The position numbers were made by a program, and so were the translations under genes. A DNA stretch of 64,000 nucleotides, from positions 6,200,001 to 6,264,000 of the forward strand of contig NZ_CP186274.1 of NCBI RefSeq assembly GCF_049331405.1, written 5' to 3'. Below, one piece after another: positions 35,146-44,013 of the stretch (positions within the stretch are counted from its first letter, which is position 1; each line of letters opens with the position of its first letter). Below the pieces are notes generated by a model. The model was not told where the DNA came from. It was given only the letters and a program-made list of their open reading frames with translations, and did not search any database. Source of the stretch: PoT sp049331405. GTDB taxonomy: Bacteria; Planctomycetota; Planctomycetia; Isosphaerales; Isosphaeraceae.

Positions 35146-35303
35146 GGCCCCGAGGGGGCCTTCCTGGCCTTACGCCCCCCGCGGGGGCTACCGCATGTAC
35201 CGGGCTCCGACGGAGCGACTCAAGTCATCGCCCCCAACGGGGGCTTCCTCACGTATCGGGCCCCCTCGGGGGGCCTTCCTGATACCTCGGCCTCCGGCCG
35301 AGG
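35146..35303. repeat. Array of six triloop hairpins at about 28-bp spacing
   Basis: Six perfect hairpins, each with a 3-nt loop: 35146-35160 (6-bp stem), 35174-35188 (6), 35204-35216 (5), 35230-35244 (6), 35259-35275 (7) and 35285-35303 (8). Their starts are 28, 30, 26, 29 and 26 bp apart. Stem sequences differ while pairing is kept; loops are GAG, CGC, GAC, AAC, TCG and TCC. Linkers of 9-15 nt often begin TTCCT. The array fills the space between tnpA and the convergent gene at 35308. It could be REP-like DNA mobilised by the transposase, a set of element ends, or a bidirectional terminator. Confidence 0.85.
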
Positions 35304-35307
35304 AGCC

Positions 35308-36111
35308 TCATTCGGCGACGAACCGGCTGCGGGGGATTTTCTTGTAGACGACGAGCTGGTTGAGGACCAGGCTCTTCGGGTTCAGGTCGACCGGGGTGAG
35401 GAAGACAATATCCCCCTTCTCGGCGAACGACTGGGTCCCGCGGGTGACCTGGGTCATCGTGAACGAACCCGAGGCGTCCGGGACGATCGTGGCGACGTTG
35501 TTGCCCGGAGTCCCGACGCGGAGCGGATCCAGGCCGAGGGCGTTGCCCACGACGTACAACTGCCCCGGGATCCCGTTCGTGCCGGGATCGATCGGGTAGG
35601 CCCAGCCGTAGAGCGTGTTCTGTCCGGCGATGTCGAACGCGTTCATGAACCGGTTGAACGTCGGGTCGATCGTGGTGACCACCGAGTTGGTTGGTAGCAC
35701 GCTCTTGTTCGTCGCCGTCACCAGGGTCTGGTCGGTCCCTTCATAGACGTCGAGGTGATCGGTCCGGACCGTGTTCGAGCCGAGGTCGAGGCCGATGGCC
35801 TCGATCAACGAGCGGTTCGTGAGGGCGGCGGCGTTCGTCGGCCAGCGGACGAGGTACTGGCTGACCGACTCCCATGAGATCGGGAACTGCTGTCCTTCAT
35901 GATTCTGCACGACCAACCACTTGGAGTTGGACATGATCACTTCGCCCCAGGCCCCCTTGGGGGGCGGCGGGGGTAGCGGGGTCAGTCCCCCCGCGGTCAG
36001 GTTCACATACGGCCCGGGATACGCCTGCGACCAGGCCCTCGAGCCCGGGATCGTGGCCAGGGCCAGGAGCGCCAGGCCGACTCGCGTCCACGAACCCACA
36101 CCGATCTTCAT
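35308..36111 (-). CDS. Secreted hypothetical protein
   Basis: A 267-residue protein with a signal peptide (VGLALLALATIPGSRAWSQA) and a short proline run (LPPPPPPKGA). The rest is probably beta-rich (WGEVIMSNSKWLVVQNHEGQ, QFPISWESVSQYLVRWPT). No family recognised. ATG 36111 is chosen for its GGAGGGA ribosome-binding site and the signal peptide. Its stop lies five bases from the last hairpin of the array, which may serve as its terminator. Confidence 0.72.
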   Translation of the reverse strand: MKIGVGSWTRVGLALLALATIPGSRAWSQAYPGPYVNLTAGGLTPLPPPPPKGAWGEVIMSNSKWLVVQNHEGQQFPISWESVSQYLVRWPTNAAALTNRSLIEAIGLDLGSNTVRTDHLDVYEGTDQTLVTATNKSVLPTNSVVTTIDPTFNRFMNAFDIAGQNTLYGWAYPIDPGTNGIPGQLYVVGNALGLDPLRVGTPGNNVATIVPDASGSFTMTQVTRGTQSFAEKGDIVFLTPVDLNPKSLVLNQLVVYKKIPRSRFVAE

Positions 36112-36199
36112 GGCCCGTCCCTCCATCCAGAGCAACGTGACTGCACGGATCGCCGCCTTGCCGATACGTTCAAGCGACGACGACACTACCGATACTATT

Positions 36200-36454
36200 C
36201 TATCGGTCGTGGGGAATCGAGAGGACGAGATTTCGGGCGGGCCCTGATTCGATGATCACGCAGGGGTATGAATCCTTGATGAACTCGCGGAAGAACGCGT
36301 CATGCGAGCCGGCTTTGATGAATCGGTCGTAGACCAGGGTCACCACGGCCCGATACAGCCGGGCCCGCCCGGACGAGAATCCGATCTCCAGGGTGAAGGT
36401 CGTGTCGCTGTGCCGAATCGACTGGATCGATGTCGAGGCTCGAGTCTGGGGCAT
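36200..36454 (-). CDS. Small hypothetical protein
   Basis: An 84-residue protein beginning MPQTRASTSIQSIRHSD, with a compact alpha/beta-looking core (TFTLEIGFSSGRARLYRAVV; DAFFREFIKDSYPCVI). AAGGGAG lies about 7 nt upstream of the ATG at 36454. No family recognised; protein-like composition supports it being real. Confidence 0.55.
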   Translation of the reverse strand: MPQTRASTSIQSIRHSDTTFTLEIGFSSGRARLYRAVVTLVYDRFIKAGSHDAFFREFIKDSYPCVIIESGPARNLVLSIPHDR

Positions 36455-36598
36455 GGGGCGCTCCCTTGCTCCCCGCTCGAGTGCGGGCCGGCAAGCAGCT
36501 TTCTTTCGAGTCCTTGAAGGCCGGATTAAGCGGTGAGAGACGATCGATGTCACGCGGATGAGTCGGCGCGAAGCGGGGAGTGTCGAGCGAGGCGGGCG

Positions 36599-36988
36599 TC
36601 AGTTGAGGCGTTTGGCCAGGATTGGGAGGAGGTCGGCGAAGTCGACCGGCTTGCTGAAGTAGTAGTCGAACCCCGCCTTCCGGGCGGCGTCGGGATGCAT
36701 GTAGGGGGCGTAGGCCGAGATCCCGATGATGACCACCGACTTCAGGTCGGGGTCTTCTCGGATCAATTCGGCGGCCTTGAACCCGTCGAGGCCCGGCAGG
36801 CGGATGTCCATCAGGATGAAATGGGGCCGGAAGGTGAGGGCGGTCGGATAGACAAGTGCCCCATTCAGGACCTCCTTGACCTCGAATCCGTAGTGGCCCA
36901 GGAGCAGCGACGTGACCGTGGCGAGGTCGCCATAGTCCTCGGCGATGAGGATGCGAAGTCGGACCGTCTTCGACGGTGACATCGCCAT
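36599..36988 (-). CDS. Single-domain response regulator (receiver)
   Basis: A CheY-like receiver: acidic pair in ILIAEDYGDL, phospho-acceptor Asp in ILMDIRLPGLDG and conserved Lys in YYFSKPVDF. It has no output domain, so it acts through protein contact. The start is uncertain: in-frame ATGs exist at 36988, 37015, 37060 and 37135, none with a good ribosome-binding site; I chose the one that gives a normal receiver N-terminus. The cognate kinase is unknown. Confidence 0.82.
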   Translation of the reverse strand: MAMSPSKTVRLRILIAEDYGDLATVTSLLLGHYGFEVKEVLNGALVYPTALTFRPHFILMDIRLPGLDGFKAAELIREDPDLKSVVIIGISAYAPYMHPDAARKAGFDYYFSKPVDFADLLPILAKRLN

Positions 36989-37723
36989 CTGGAGGAGATC
37001 GGAAAACCAGTGCATGGACGGCCCCGGGAGCCCGGCGCGGCGGTTGTACATAAGGACCATACCGGGCCGCGGGGCGCATCCCTCTCCATTGAGGAGGATG
37101 GAATGTCCCGCCGCCGGGCCTTCATCCGGATCCAAGCAAATGAGGGGCCTGAGTTACGCCTCGACGAGACATTTGCCGGGAACCAGCCGAGGGCCGGCCC
37201 CTCCAACCAGGGGGCATGCACTCCGAGGACCGGACAGGTCTCGACGCCGGTGAGCGTCGGGATTCCCAAAAGATTCGTTGGTTACCAAACACCGGCCCGA
37301 GACGACTACGGGCGATTGGTTTCTGATCGGGATGTGATGGGAAATTAAAGCTAAAGGATGCAGGACAAAAAATGTGACCTATGGTTTTATTACGGGCTGG
37401 CGTCGATCTCTCCATTCGATTCCGGTTCGACGCCGGGAACCCCCGGGACACCCAGCCCGAGTTTCTAGGCGGGGAGGCCGCTTTCTTTGCGCAGAAATTG
37501 GCCCATGGCGGACCCGTCGCCGACTCCCATTCCGCGTGTCGGCGGTTTGCGAAGGCAGACGGAGGAATTCCACCCTGCCCCTTTGCCTTGATTCTCAAGC
37601 CTTAATTGTAGGGACGAAGCTGTCCCGAAGGCGACGACCATCGGTGCGGTGCATTCATCCCCGAGACCGGGGAGCGACCATGGCGGTCAAACTTGATGCC
37701 CACGGCGGGATCGATAGAATCTT
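36989..37723. other. Divergent intergenic region between two receiver-domain genes
   Basis: About 735 bp with no supported gene; open frames on both strands look like non-coding translation. The part around 37330-37390 is AT-richer and may hold promoters. A short CCCCG-AGAC-CGGGG hairpin is at 37659-37672, about 50 bp before the rightward gene. Confidence 0.45.
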
Positions 37724-38200
37724 ATGAGTCGACTTACGCGAACCGTGCTCATCATCGCGGGCCACACCGGCACGAGGCGGGCCCTGGACCTCATCTTCCG
37801 ACAGGCCGGCTGGAGGACACTCACGGCCTTGACGACCCTCGAAGGCTTCGGCCACCTGCACCTGGGGCCGAGTTGCGTTCTGCTCGACCTGCCTGACTCG
37901 GGCCGCGAGGGGGAGATGATGATCGACCGGGTCGAGGCGCTGGGGCTCCAATCCCGGGTGGTCGTGATCTCGGGGACCGAGGACGTGTCGGGCCCGAGGG
38001 CCGGCGACGACGGCTCCCCGCACGTCTACCTCGCCAAGCCGGTCAACCTCTCGAGGCTCTTCTCCCTCTTCGACCCCGAGGATCTGGCCTGGGGCGAGGT
38101 CAAGTCCATGTCGAGGCGGTTCGGTCCGCCGCCGGTCCGTCGCGGCCCGGCGAGCCTTCCGTCGGGCCAAGGCATTTCCTCGCTGCGATCGGTCAGTTAG
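37724..38200 (+). CDS. Degenerate receiver-domain protein
   Basis: A 158-residue protein with a receiver fold. The phospho-acceptor Asp (CVLLDLPDSG) and the Lys (YLAKPVNLSRL) remain, but the acidic pair at the end of strand 1 is missing (VLIIAGHTGTRRAL). Without it Mg binding and phosphorylation are doubtful, so it may be a pseudo-receiver. The C-terminal 45 residues are basic and unstructured. Its 3' end overlaps the convergent TolC gene by 8 bp. Confidence 0.72.
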   Translation: MSRLTRTVLIIAGHTGTRRALDLIFRQAGWRTLTALTTLEGFGHLHLGPSCVLLDLPDSGREGEMMIDRVEALGLQSRVVVISGTEDVSGPRAGDDGSPHVYLAKPVNLSRLFSLFDPEDLAWGEVKSMSRRFGPPPVRRGPASLPSGQGISSLRSVS

Positions 38201-39500
38201 CCCCGATGACCTCCAGCAGCTTCGCATGCGCGACGCGGTAGTCGGCCTCGGCGTGCAGTTGCTCGAGCTCGGCCTTCGAGGTGGCGACCTTCGCGTCCTG
38301 GAGCGCGGCGGGGGCCTTGATCGTCTTCTCGGAGTCCCTGCGTGCCCCGACCATCTCGTTGGCGAGGCCCAGAGCCTCGGTAGCCTGCTCGAACGCGGCG
38401 TACGCCTTCCTGGCCTCGAGAGCGACCTTGTCGATGGTCACCTGGATGTTCTGCTGGGCCTGGGAGACCTGGAAGAGACGCTGGTGCTTGACGTGCCGGC
38501 GCTTTCCCCAATCGACGAACGTGTATGATGCCGTGACCCCGAAGGCCCCGAAATTGTCCTGGATGACCGGGGCCGCGGTCTGGTTGAAGTACGAGCCGAA
38601 GATGTTGACGTCGGGCAGGAACTCGGACTTCGCCACCTGGAGCGCGGCGTCGGCCTTCTGGGACGTGGCCATCGCCTCCTGGATCTGCGGGTTGCAGGCG
38701 ATCGCGAGGCTCGCCGCCTCATCGGCCGAGTGGACCGGGGGCGCCGGGGGCATCGGCTCGACGAGCACGAGGATCGTCCCGGCTGGGAGTCCGACCAGGC
38801 TGTTGAGCACTTCGGCGATGTCGGCCGCCTGGCCGTGGACCTGGTTCAACGCCTGCTTCGCCTCGATGGCTGCGATGCGGACCTCCGGCGAGGGTTTGAC
38901 CCGGGAGAGCTGCTCGGCATATCCGACCTGGAGACGCAGGGCCCCCTCGATCTTCTGCGCCCCGTGCAGGCCATAGAAAGCCTGGGCGACGCCCGAGAGC
39001 AGGTCTCGCGTCCCCTTGGCGTACTGCGCCTTCGCGATCTCCTCGTCCGCCTTCGCGATCTTGACCGCAGCGTTCACCGCGATCAGCTTCGTGATCGGCT
39101 GCGCGAGCGTGATGGCGGCGAAGCTGCTGTCCTGGTTGAGGGCGTTGACGGCCACGGTGCGCGTGCCGGGGGGGAGGATGCCGAGTCGGCCCGTTCTGAC
39201 CGTGTTGACCGTGCCTAGGTCGGTGTTGAAGTGCAGGTAGGTCACGTTGCCCAGGAGCTTGGGCAGGTAGTCGGTCTTGGCCGCCGCCGTGGCCTCGGCC
39301 TTCTCGCGGACCCCGAGGTCGGCGAGCCCGAGTTCCTTGTTCATGGTCAGGGCCCGCTGCTTCGCGTCCTCGAGCGTCAGGTGATAGACCCCTTGCGGGG
39401 GCACGGGGACCGACGCACCGGGGATGAGGGCATCCTGCGCCCGCGCTTCGAGACCGATCGCGAGTAACGCAAGGACGACCAGCTTGCGCACGGGTAGCAT
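38193..39500 (-). CDS. TolC-family outer-membrane efflux protein
   Basis: A 435-residue exported protein (signal LVVLALLAIGLEARAQ). Two TolC-type helical hairpin repeats are visible: YHLTLEDAKQRALTMNKELG and the later HSADEAASLAIACNPQIQEA, each followed by long Ala/Gln/Lys-rich helices, and VTASYTFVDWGKRRHVKHQR. It forms the outer-membrane channel of tripartite pumps. It lies alone here, but an RND pump and adaptor lacking their own TolC sit at 45545-50557, so they may work together (inference). Confidence 0.88.
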   Translation of the reverse strand: MLPVRKLVVLALLAIGLEARAQDALIPGASVPVPPQGVYHLTLEDAKQRALTMNKELGLADLGVREKAEATAAAKTDYLPKLLGNVTYLHFNTDLGTVNTVRTGRLGILPPGTRTVAVNALNQDSSFAAITLAQPITKLIAVNAAVKIAKADEEIAKAQYAKGTRDLLSGVAQAFYGLHGAQKIEGALRLQVGYAEQLSRVKPSPEVRIAAIEAKQALNQVHGQAADIAEVLNSLVGLPAGTILVLVEPMPPAPPVHSADEAASLAIACNPQIQEAMATSQKADAALQVAKSEFLPDVNIFGSYFNQTAAPVIQDNFGAFGVTASYTFVDWGKRRHVKHQRLFQVSQAQQNIQVTIDKVALEARKAYAAFEQATEALGLANEMVGARRDSEKTIKAPAALQDAKVATSKAELEQLHAEADYRVAHAKLLEVIGAN

Positions 39501-39704
39501 GTCAGACTCCTCCTCCTTGAGGCGAGCCCTCGCGGAGGGGGATTCCGCGTGGAGACTCTGAACCGGCCTTCCTCGGCCGTCACAAGGAACGGTATCGACA
39601 CAAGGAGGGTAAAGTGGGCAATCAAAATCCCGGATTCGTCGAACCTTCTCGACATGGGGGCGAGATCTGAACGGATCTGGATCTGGGGGGATCGTCGTTC
39701 GATC

Positions 39705-40067
39705 TCAGAGGTTTCCGCCGTGGAGTTCGCCGAAGTGTTTGGCGAGCATCAGGCCGATGAGCAACGCCCCGACGACCAGCGCGGCCGCATGGGCCGTGCG
39801 CCTGAGGTCGAATCGCCCGACCTTCAATGTCAGCCCGTAGGCCACAATCAGGTTGAACATCCCCCAGAGCGTGTTCACCGTCGACGACGAGAGCCCCCTC
39901 CCCGAGGGCGTCGCGAAGGGGCTCTGGAAGGGCTCGCCCGAGAGTCCCTTGACCAGGTGGGGGATCGCATTGGTGAGGAAGATGCCGCCGAAGACGTAGG
40001 CGATGAGGTGATACCATCGCGTCGTCTTCACCGGTTCCAACGTCGTCGCATGGGCTTCGTGATCCAT
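39705..40067 (-). CDS. Small four-helix membrane protein
   Basis: A 120-residue protein starting MDHEAHATTLEPVKTTRW with about three to four hydrophobic segments (HLIAYVFGGIFLTNAIPHLV; LWGMFNLIVAYGLTL; AAALVVGALLIGLML). Family not recognised. It is divergent from the TetR gene and the paired operator-like repeats lie between them, so TetR probably controls it. Confidence 0.75.
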   Translation of the reverse strand: MDHEAHATTLEPVKTTRWYHLIAYVFGGIFLTNAIPHLVKGLSGEPFQSPFATPSGRGLSSSTVNTLWGMFNLIVAYGLTLKVGRFDLRRTAHAAALVVGALLIGLMLAKHFGELHGGNL

Positions 40068-40167
40068 CTTGGGAATCAACCTCCGGCCGTATCGCGTTAC
40101 CAATAAAACCTCCCGAGCGCACCGACGCCGCTCGGGGGACGTGCGAGGCCGACCCGCATCTGATAAC

Positions 40168-40211
40168 ATGAGGTAAGCCTCGCAAACAGATTTATGAGGA
40201 TATCCTCGCAA
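40168..40211. promoter_or_regulatory. Two tandem TetR operator-like repeats
   Basis: ATGAGG-TAAG-CCTCGCAA (40168-40185) and ATGAGG-ATAT-CCTCGCAA (40194-40211) are 18-bp direct copies differing only in the 4-bp centre, each with a GAGG-N4-CCTC inverted core. They are 26 bp apart, between the divergent membrane-protein and tetR genes, and the second abuts the tetR ATG at 40212. This is the classic layout of an autoregulated TetR promoter. Confidence 0.75.
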
Positions 40212-40853
40212 ATGTCAAGTCCCAGGGAGAGAATTACGGCTCGCGCCCCTCAGCGAGAGCGCGGCAAGCGCAGGGTTGCCTCCCTCATGGAAGCCGCCCT
40301 TTCCCTCTTCGCGGAGAAGAGTTACGACGCCGTCACCATGACCGAGGTGGCGGCGCGGGCGGGCGCCCCGATCGGGTCGCTCTACCAGTTCTTCCCGAGC
40401 AAGGAATCGCTGGCCGAGGCGCTCCTCGAGCGATTCGGCGAGCAGGTCGTGGTCGCGCTGGGCGCGATCGAGGAGCGGGCGGCCGCGATCTCCCTCCCCG
40501 AACTGGCGGAACTCTTGCTCAGAGTCCTGCCCGGCATGCAGCAGGAGCGGGCCGTGGTGTCGACCCTGCTGGAGTCGCGTCAGGACGCCTCGGCTCGGGC
40601 CCTGGAGCTGAGGCTGCTCCTCCGACGATATGTCACCCGGATCCTCCGCGTCAGGGCCCCGGAACTGCCCCTCGAGCGTGTTGAGGCCGCCGCCCTGCTC
40701 GTCATCCAGCTCATGAAGGCCGCCGCGAGGGTCGACGCCGAGAACGAGGCCGGCGTCCGTGAGGTCGTCCTCGGGGAGTTGAAGGAGGTGATGGTCCTCT
40801 ACCTCAATGAGAGGCTGGGAGCCGGTCCGGGCGTCGACGGGTCGAGCGATTGA
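40212..40853 (+). CDS. TetR-family transcriptional regulator
   Basis: A 213-residue regulator. The N-terminal TetR helix-turn-helix is clear (ALSLFAEKSYDAVTMTEVAA, then GAPIGSLYQFFPSKESL), followed by an all-helical ligand domain. ATG 40212 is preferred over 40194 because the latter lies inside the operator repeat. It probably represses itself and the divergent membrane-protein gene. The ligand is unknown. Confidence 0.92.
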   Translation: MSSPRERITARAPQRERGKRRVASLMEAALSLFAEKSYDAVTMTEVAARAGAPIGSLYQFFPSKESLAEALLERFGEQVVVALGAIEERAAAISLPELAELLLRVLPGMQQERAVVSTLLESRQDASARALELRLLLRRYVTRILRVRAPELPLERVEAAALLVIQLMKAAARVDAENEAGVREVVLGELKEVMVLYLNERLGAGPGVDGSSD

Positions 40854-40976
40854 GAGGCGAGCTTCGGCAACCTCCGGTGGCACTCCGACCTCGCTCGACC
40901 TTGGCGTTGCGAGAGGTTGTGAGAGTCATTATTGTGGTAGGTTCGCGATCCGCTGTACATGGGAACGGACCAGGCC

Positions 40977-42461
40977 ATGTTCGATGACCTTCAGAAACGC
41001 CTCTCGACCGCATTTGGACGCTTCCGCGCGCGTGGAGTCCTGACGGAGGCCAATATCCAGGAAGGCCTCCGCGAGGTCCGCACCGCCTTGCTCGAGGCGG
41101 ACGTCCACTATCAGGTGGTCCAGGAATTCATGGCCAAGGTGGGCGAGAAGGCCGTCGGCCAACTCCTCATCAAGAGCGTCCGCCCCGAGCAGCAGATCGT
41201 CAAGATCGTCCACGACGAGCTCGTCGAGCTGATGGGCCCCGTCGATCCGTCGATCCGGATCGAGAAGTCGGGCCTGACCGTCATCATGCTCTGCGGCCTC
41301 CAGGGTTCGGGCAAGACGACGACCTGCGGCAAGCTCGCACGGTTGCTGGCCTCGCAAGGTCGCAAGCCGCTCCTCGTCGCCGCCGACCTCCAGCGCCCCG
41401 CGGCCATCGAGCAGCTCAAGGTCATCGGCCAGCAGTTGCAGGTCCCCGTCTACAGCGAGGCGAGCTCGAACCCGGTGAAGGTCTGCCAGGACGCCCTCCT
41501 GGAGGCGAACCGCCAGGGACGCGACACCGTCATCCTCGACACCGCCGGCCGGCTCCACGTCGACGACGAGCTGATGGCCGAGCTCCAGCAGATCGAGAAG
41601 AAGGTCAAGCCGCATCAGGTCTTCTTCGTCTGCGACGCCCTGACCGGCCAGGACGCGGTCTCGTCCGCGGGCGCGTTCAACAAGGCGCTCGAACTCGACG
41701 GCGTGATCCTCACCAAGCTCGACGGCGACGCCCGCGGCGGCGCGGCGCTCTCGGTCCGCAAGGTGACGGGGGTCCCGGTCAAGTTCGTCGGCAAGGGGGA
41801 GAAGCTCGACAAGCTCGAGGCGTTCGAGCCCGAGCGGCTCGTCGGCCAGATGCTCGGCATGGGCGACATCGTGGGCCTGGTCTCGGCCGCCCAGTCGGTG
41901 ATGGACGAGGAGGAAGCTGCCCGGCAGCAGGAGAAGCTGTCCAAGGGCAAGTTCGACCTCAACGACTTCCGCCAGCAGATCTCGCAGATGAAGAAGATGG
42001 GGTCGCTTCGCGACCTCGTCGGCCTGATCCCCGGCATGAGCCAGATGCCGGTGAACCTCGACGAGCTCGACGCCGACGGCGAGGTGAAGCGGATCCAGGG
42101 CATCATCGATAGCATGACACCCGCCGAGCGCAGCAACCCGCACATGATCGACATCTCGCGTCGCCGCCGGATCGCGGCCGGTGCGGGCGTCGAGCCTTCC
42201 GACATCTCGGGGCTGGTCAAACAGTTCGACGCCATGGCGGCCGTCGTCAAGAAGATGTCGCAGATGAGCATGCTCGACAGGCTCCGCACCATGGCCGGCC
42301 TGGGCCAGGCCGGGGCCTTCAACCCGGGTGCGAAGCTCATGGCCCCCAAGTCCGGCGGCGGCAAGCGGCTCACTCCCAAGGAACGGGAAAAGGCCCGCAA
42401 ACAACGCGAGAAGGACGAGCGCAAGAAGCGCCGCGAGGAGAAGAACAACCGGGAAGGTTGA
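40977..42461 (+). CDS. ffh: Signal recognition particle protein Ffh
   Basis: A 494-residue SRP54 GTPase. N domain about 1-85; G domain with P-loop GLQGSGKTTTCGKLA, VILDTAGRL, and TKLDGDARGG; methionine-rich M domain at the C-terminus (MGSLRDLVGLIPGMSQM; QMSMLDRLRTMAGLG), then a strongly basic tail. It binds SRP RNA and signal peptides to direct membrane proteins to FtsY. ATG 40977 (MFDDLQKRLS) fits the family; 40959 adds six residues. It begins a translation-related cluster. Confidence 0.96.
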   Translation: MFDDLQKRLSTAFGRFRARGVLTEANIQEGLREVRTALLEADVHYQVVQEFMAKVGEKAVGQLLIKSVRPEQQIVKIVHDELVELMGPVDPSIRIEKSGLTVIMLCGLQGSGKTTTCGKLARLLASQGRKPLLVAADLQRPAAIEQLKVIGQQLQVPVYSEASSNPVKVCQDALLEANRQGRDTVILDTAGRLHVDDELMAELQQIEKKVKPHQVFFVCDALTGQDAVSSAGAFNKALELDGVILTKLDGDARGGAALSVRKVTGVPVKFVGKGEKLDKLEAFEPERLVGQMLGMGDIVGLVSAAQSVMDEEEAARQQEKLSKGKFDLNDFRQQISQMKKMGSLRDLVGLIPGMSQMPVNLDELDADGEVKRIQGIIDSMTPAERSNPHMIDISRRRRIAAGAGVEPSDISGLVKQFDAMAAVVKKMSQMSMLDRLRTMAGLGQAGAFNPGAKLMAPKSGGGKRLTPKEREKARKQREKDERKKRREEKNNREG

Positions 42462-42826
42462 CCGCTGAGGAGCGAAGGGCCCCACTGCGGCCGATTATCC
42501 CGGAAAAGCCGATCAGTCCGTCTCGGAGGAAAAATCCGGCCGCATCCGTGTTCCCAACGCGGATGCGACCTGGTTACAATCTCCCTTTCCCTCCCGACAG
42601 GGGTGGCGAATTTCGAGGACCGTTCACGGAAGGGTCCCGGGGAGGATGTCCCCCTTTTGTTTCCGTTTTGATCCGATCGATAGGGGATGGAGCGGGAGAG
42701 CAATTCTCGCCGCGACGCAAGGCCGCCGTTGGCTCGGGACCGGCCTTGTCCTTTTGAGGAAGTGTGAAGGGTTCCCGAAGGTCTTGCCATGCGTCCGAGC
42801 CGGCTGGTTCTTGCAGGAGTTTTCGA
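42462..42826. other. Intergenic region between ffh and rpsP
   Basis: 365 bp with no supported gene. A CGCATCCG-N11-CGGATGCG hairpin at 42541-42567 may end the ffh transcript. The rest should contain the rpsP promoter. Confidence 0.5.
42541..42567 (+). terminator. Hairpin after ffh
   Basis: CGCATCCG and CGGATGCG form an 8-bp perfect stem around an 11-nt loop, 80 bp after ffh. A pyrimidine-rich stretch follows after about 13 nt. A weak intrinsic terminator candidate. Confidence 0.4.
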
Positions 42827-43165
42827 GTGGTCCGTATCCGCATGAAATCGTTCGGCCGTCGTCATCGCCCGTTCTTCCGCATCTGTGCGATGGACGCCCG
42901 CAGCCCCCGAGATGGGCGTGCGATCGAGGAACTCGGGCACCACGACCCGATGGTCCGCAACGTCGATGCCCGCACCGTCCTCAACGTCAACCGGATCCGC
43001 TACTGGCTGTCGGTCGGCGCCCAGCCGAGCGAGAAGGTTCAGGCCCTGCTGACCCGTTACGGGGTCACCAAGCCCGCGCCCGGCGAGGACTGGAAGCTTC
43101 CGGAGCCCCCCGCCGCCGCTGCCGCTGAGCCGGCCGCGACCCCGGCCGCCCCGGCCGCCTCGTAA
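42827..43165 (+). CDS. rpsP: 30S ribosomal protein S16 (GTG start)
   Basis: A 112-residue protein. The N-terminus VVRIRMKSFGRRHRPFFRI followed by DARSPRDGRAIEELGHHDP is diagnostic of S16. The start is GTG at 42827: a CAGGAG ribosome-binding site lies about 8 nt upstream and the residues then align with the usual (A)VRIRL opening; an ATG at 42764 would add 21 non-homologous residues. The C-terminal tail is rich in Ala and Pro. First gene of rpsP-trmD-rplS. Confidence 0.95.
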   Translation: MVRIRMKSFGRRHRPFFRICAMDARSPRDGRAIEELGHHDPMVRNVDARTVLNVNRIRYWLSVGAQPSEKVQALLTRYGVTKPAPGEDWKLPEPPAAAAAEPAATPAAPAAS

Positions 43166-43182
43166 CGAACGTTGGCCCGACG

Positions 43183-43842
43183 ATGTCCGCCCCCTTGGTT
43201 CGCTTCGACCTCCTGACGCTCTTCCCCGCGCTCTTTGACGGATTCCTCAATGAGAGCATCCTCAAACGCGCGATCCAGAAAGAGCTCGTCGCCGTCCATC
43301 GCTGGGATATCCGCGACTGGGCGGAGGGGAAGCACAAGCAGGTGGATGACCGGCCGTTCGGAGGAGGCCCCGGGATGGTCCTCATGGCCCCGCCCACCGT
43401 GGCGGCGGTCGAGGCCGTCAGAGCCTCCGCGGAGCCGCCCGGACGCCTGATCGCCCTGACGCCGCAAGGCCGCAGGCTCGACCAGGACCACGTCCGAGAG
43501 CTGGCCAGGGAACCGAGGCTGATCCTCCTCTGCGGGCGGTACGAAGGGTTCGACGAGCGGATCCTCGAGACGTTGGAGCCGGAACGACTTTCCATCGGAG
43601 ACTTCGTGCTCTCGGGCGGTGAGGTGGCGGCCATGGTCGTCGTCGACGCCGTCATGCGGCTGATACCGGGCGTCCTGGGGGACGCCGAGAGCGCTGTGGA
43701 CGAGTCGTTCGGGCCTGATGGCGGGCTCGAGTATCCCCACTACACCCGCCCCCGCGAGTTCCGCGGGCGCGAGGTCCCCGAAATCCTCCTGGGTGGCGAT
43801 CACGCCGCCATCGCACGTTGGCGTCGAGAACATCGACGATGA
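43183..43842 (+). CDS. trmD: tRNA (guanine37-N1)-methyltransferase TrmD
   Basis: A 219-residue SPOUT methyltransferase that makes m1G37 in tRNA, preventing frameshifts. Knot and SAM-binding motifs: FGGGPGMVLMAPP, LLCGRYEGFDERI and IGDFVLSGGEVAAMVVVDAV; the C-terminal domain holds YTRPREFRGREVPEILL. It follows rpsP by 17 bp. The usual rimM gene between rpsP and trmD is missing. Confidence 0.96.
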   Translation: MSAPLVRFDLLTLFPALFDGFLNESILKRAIQKELVAVHRWDIRDWAEGKHKQVDDRPFGGGPGMVLMAPPTVAAVEAVRASAEPPGRLIALTPQGRRLDQDHVRELAREPRLILLCGRYEGFDERILETLEPERLSIGDFVLSGGEVAAMVVVDAVMRLIPGVLGDAESAVDESFGPDGGLEYPHYTRPREFRGREVPEILLGGDHAAIARWRREHRR

Positions 43843-44013
43843 TGATGATTCATCGGGGGTAGGCAGGAGAAGGGAGCCGAGGAGACAACCGCTGCAGGAA
43901 GGCCCGGGGGCCGCCCCGAGTTTCGCCCGACCGCCGCGAGGTCTCGTCTCCTCCGGACGCACCTGTCTCCCGAAATATCCGCCTGCTCATCTGCGGAGAC
44001 GAAGGGTTCAGTC

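Noticed and set aside
34608..35303. CRISPR array
   Set aside because: The regular units are hairpins of differing sequence, not direct repeats with spacers, and no cas gene is present.
37374..37727. Possible 117-codon gene in the receiver intergenic region
   Set aside because: Arg-rich, low-information translation with no ribosome-binding site; it overlaps the start of the next gene.
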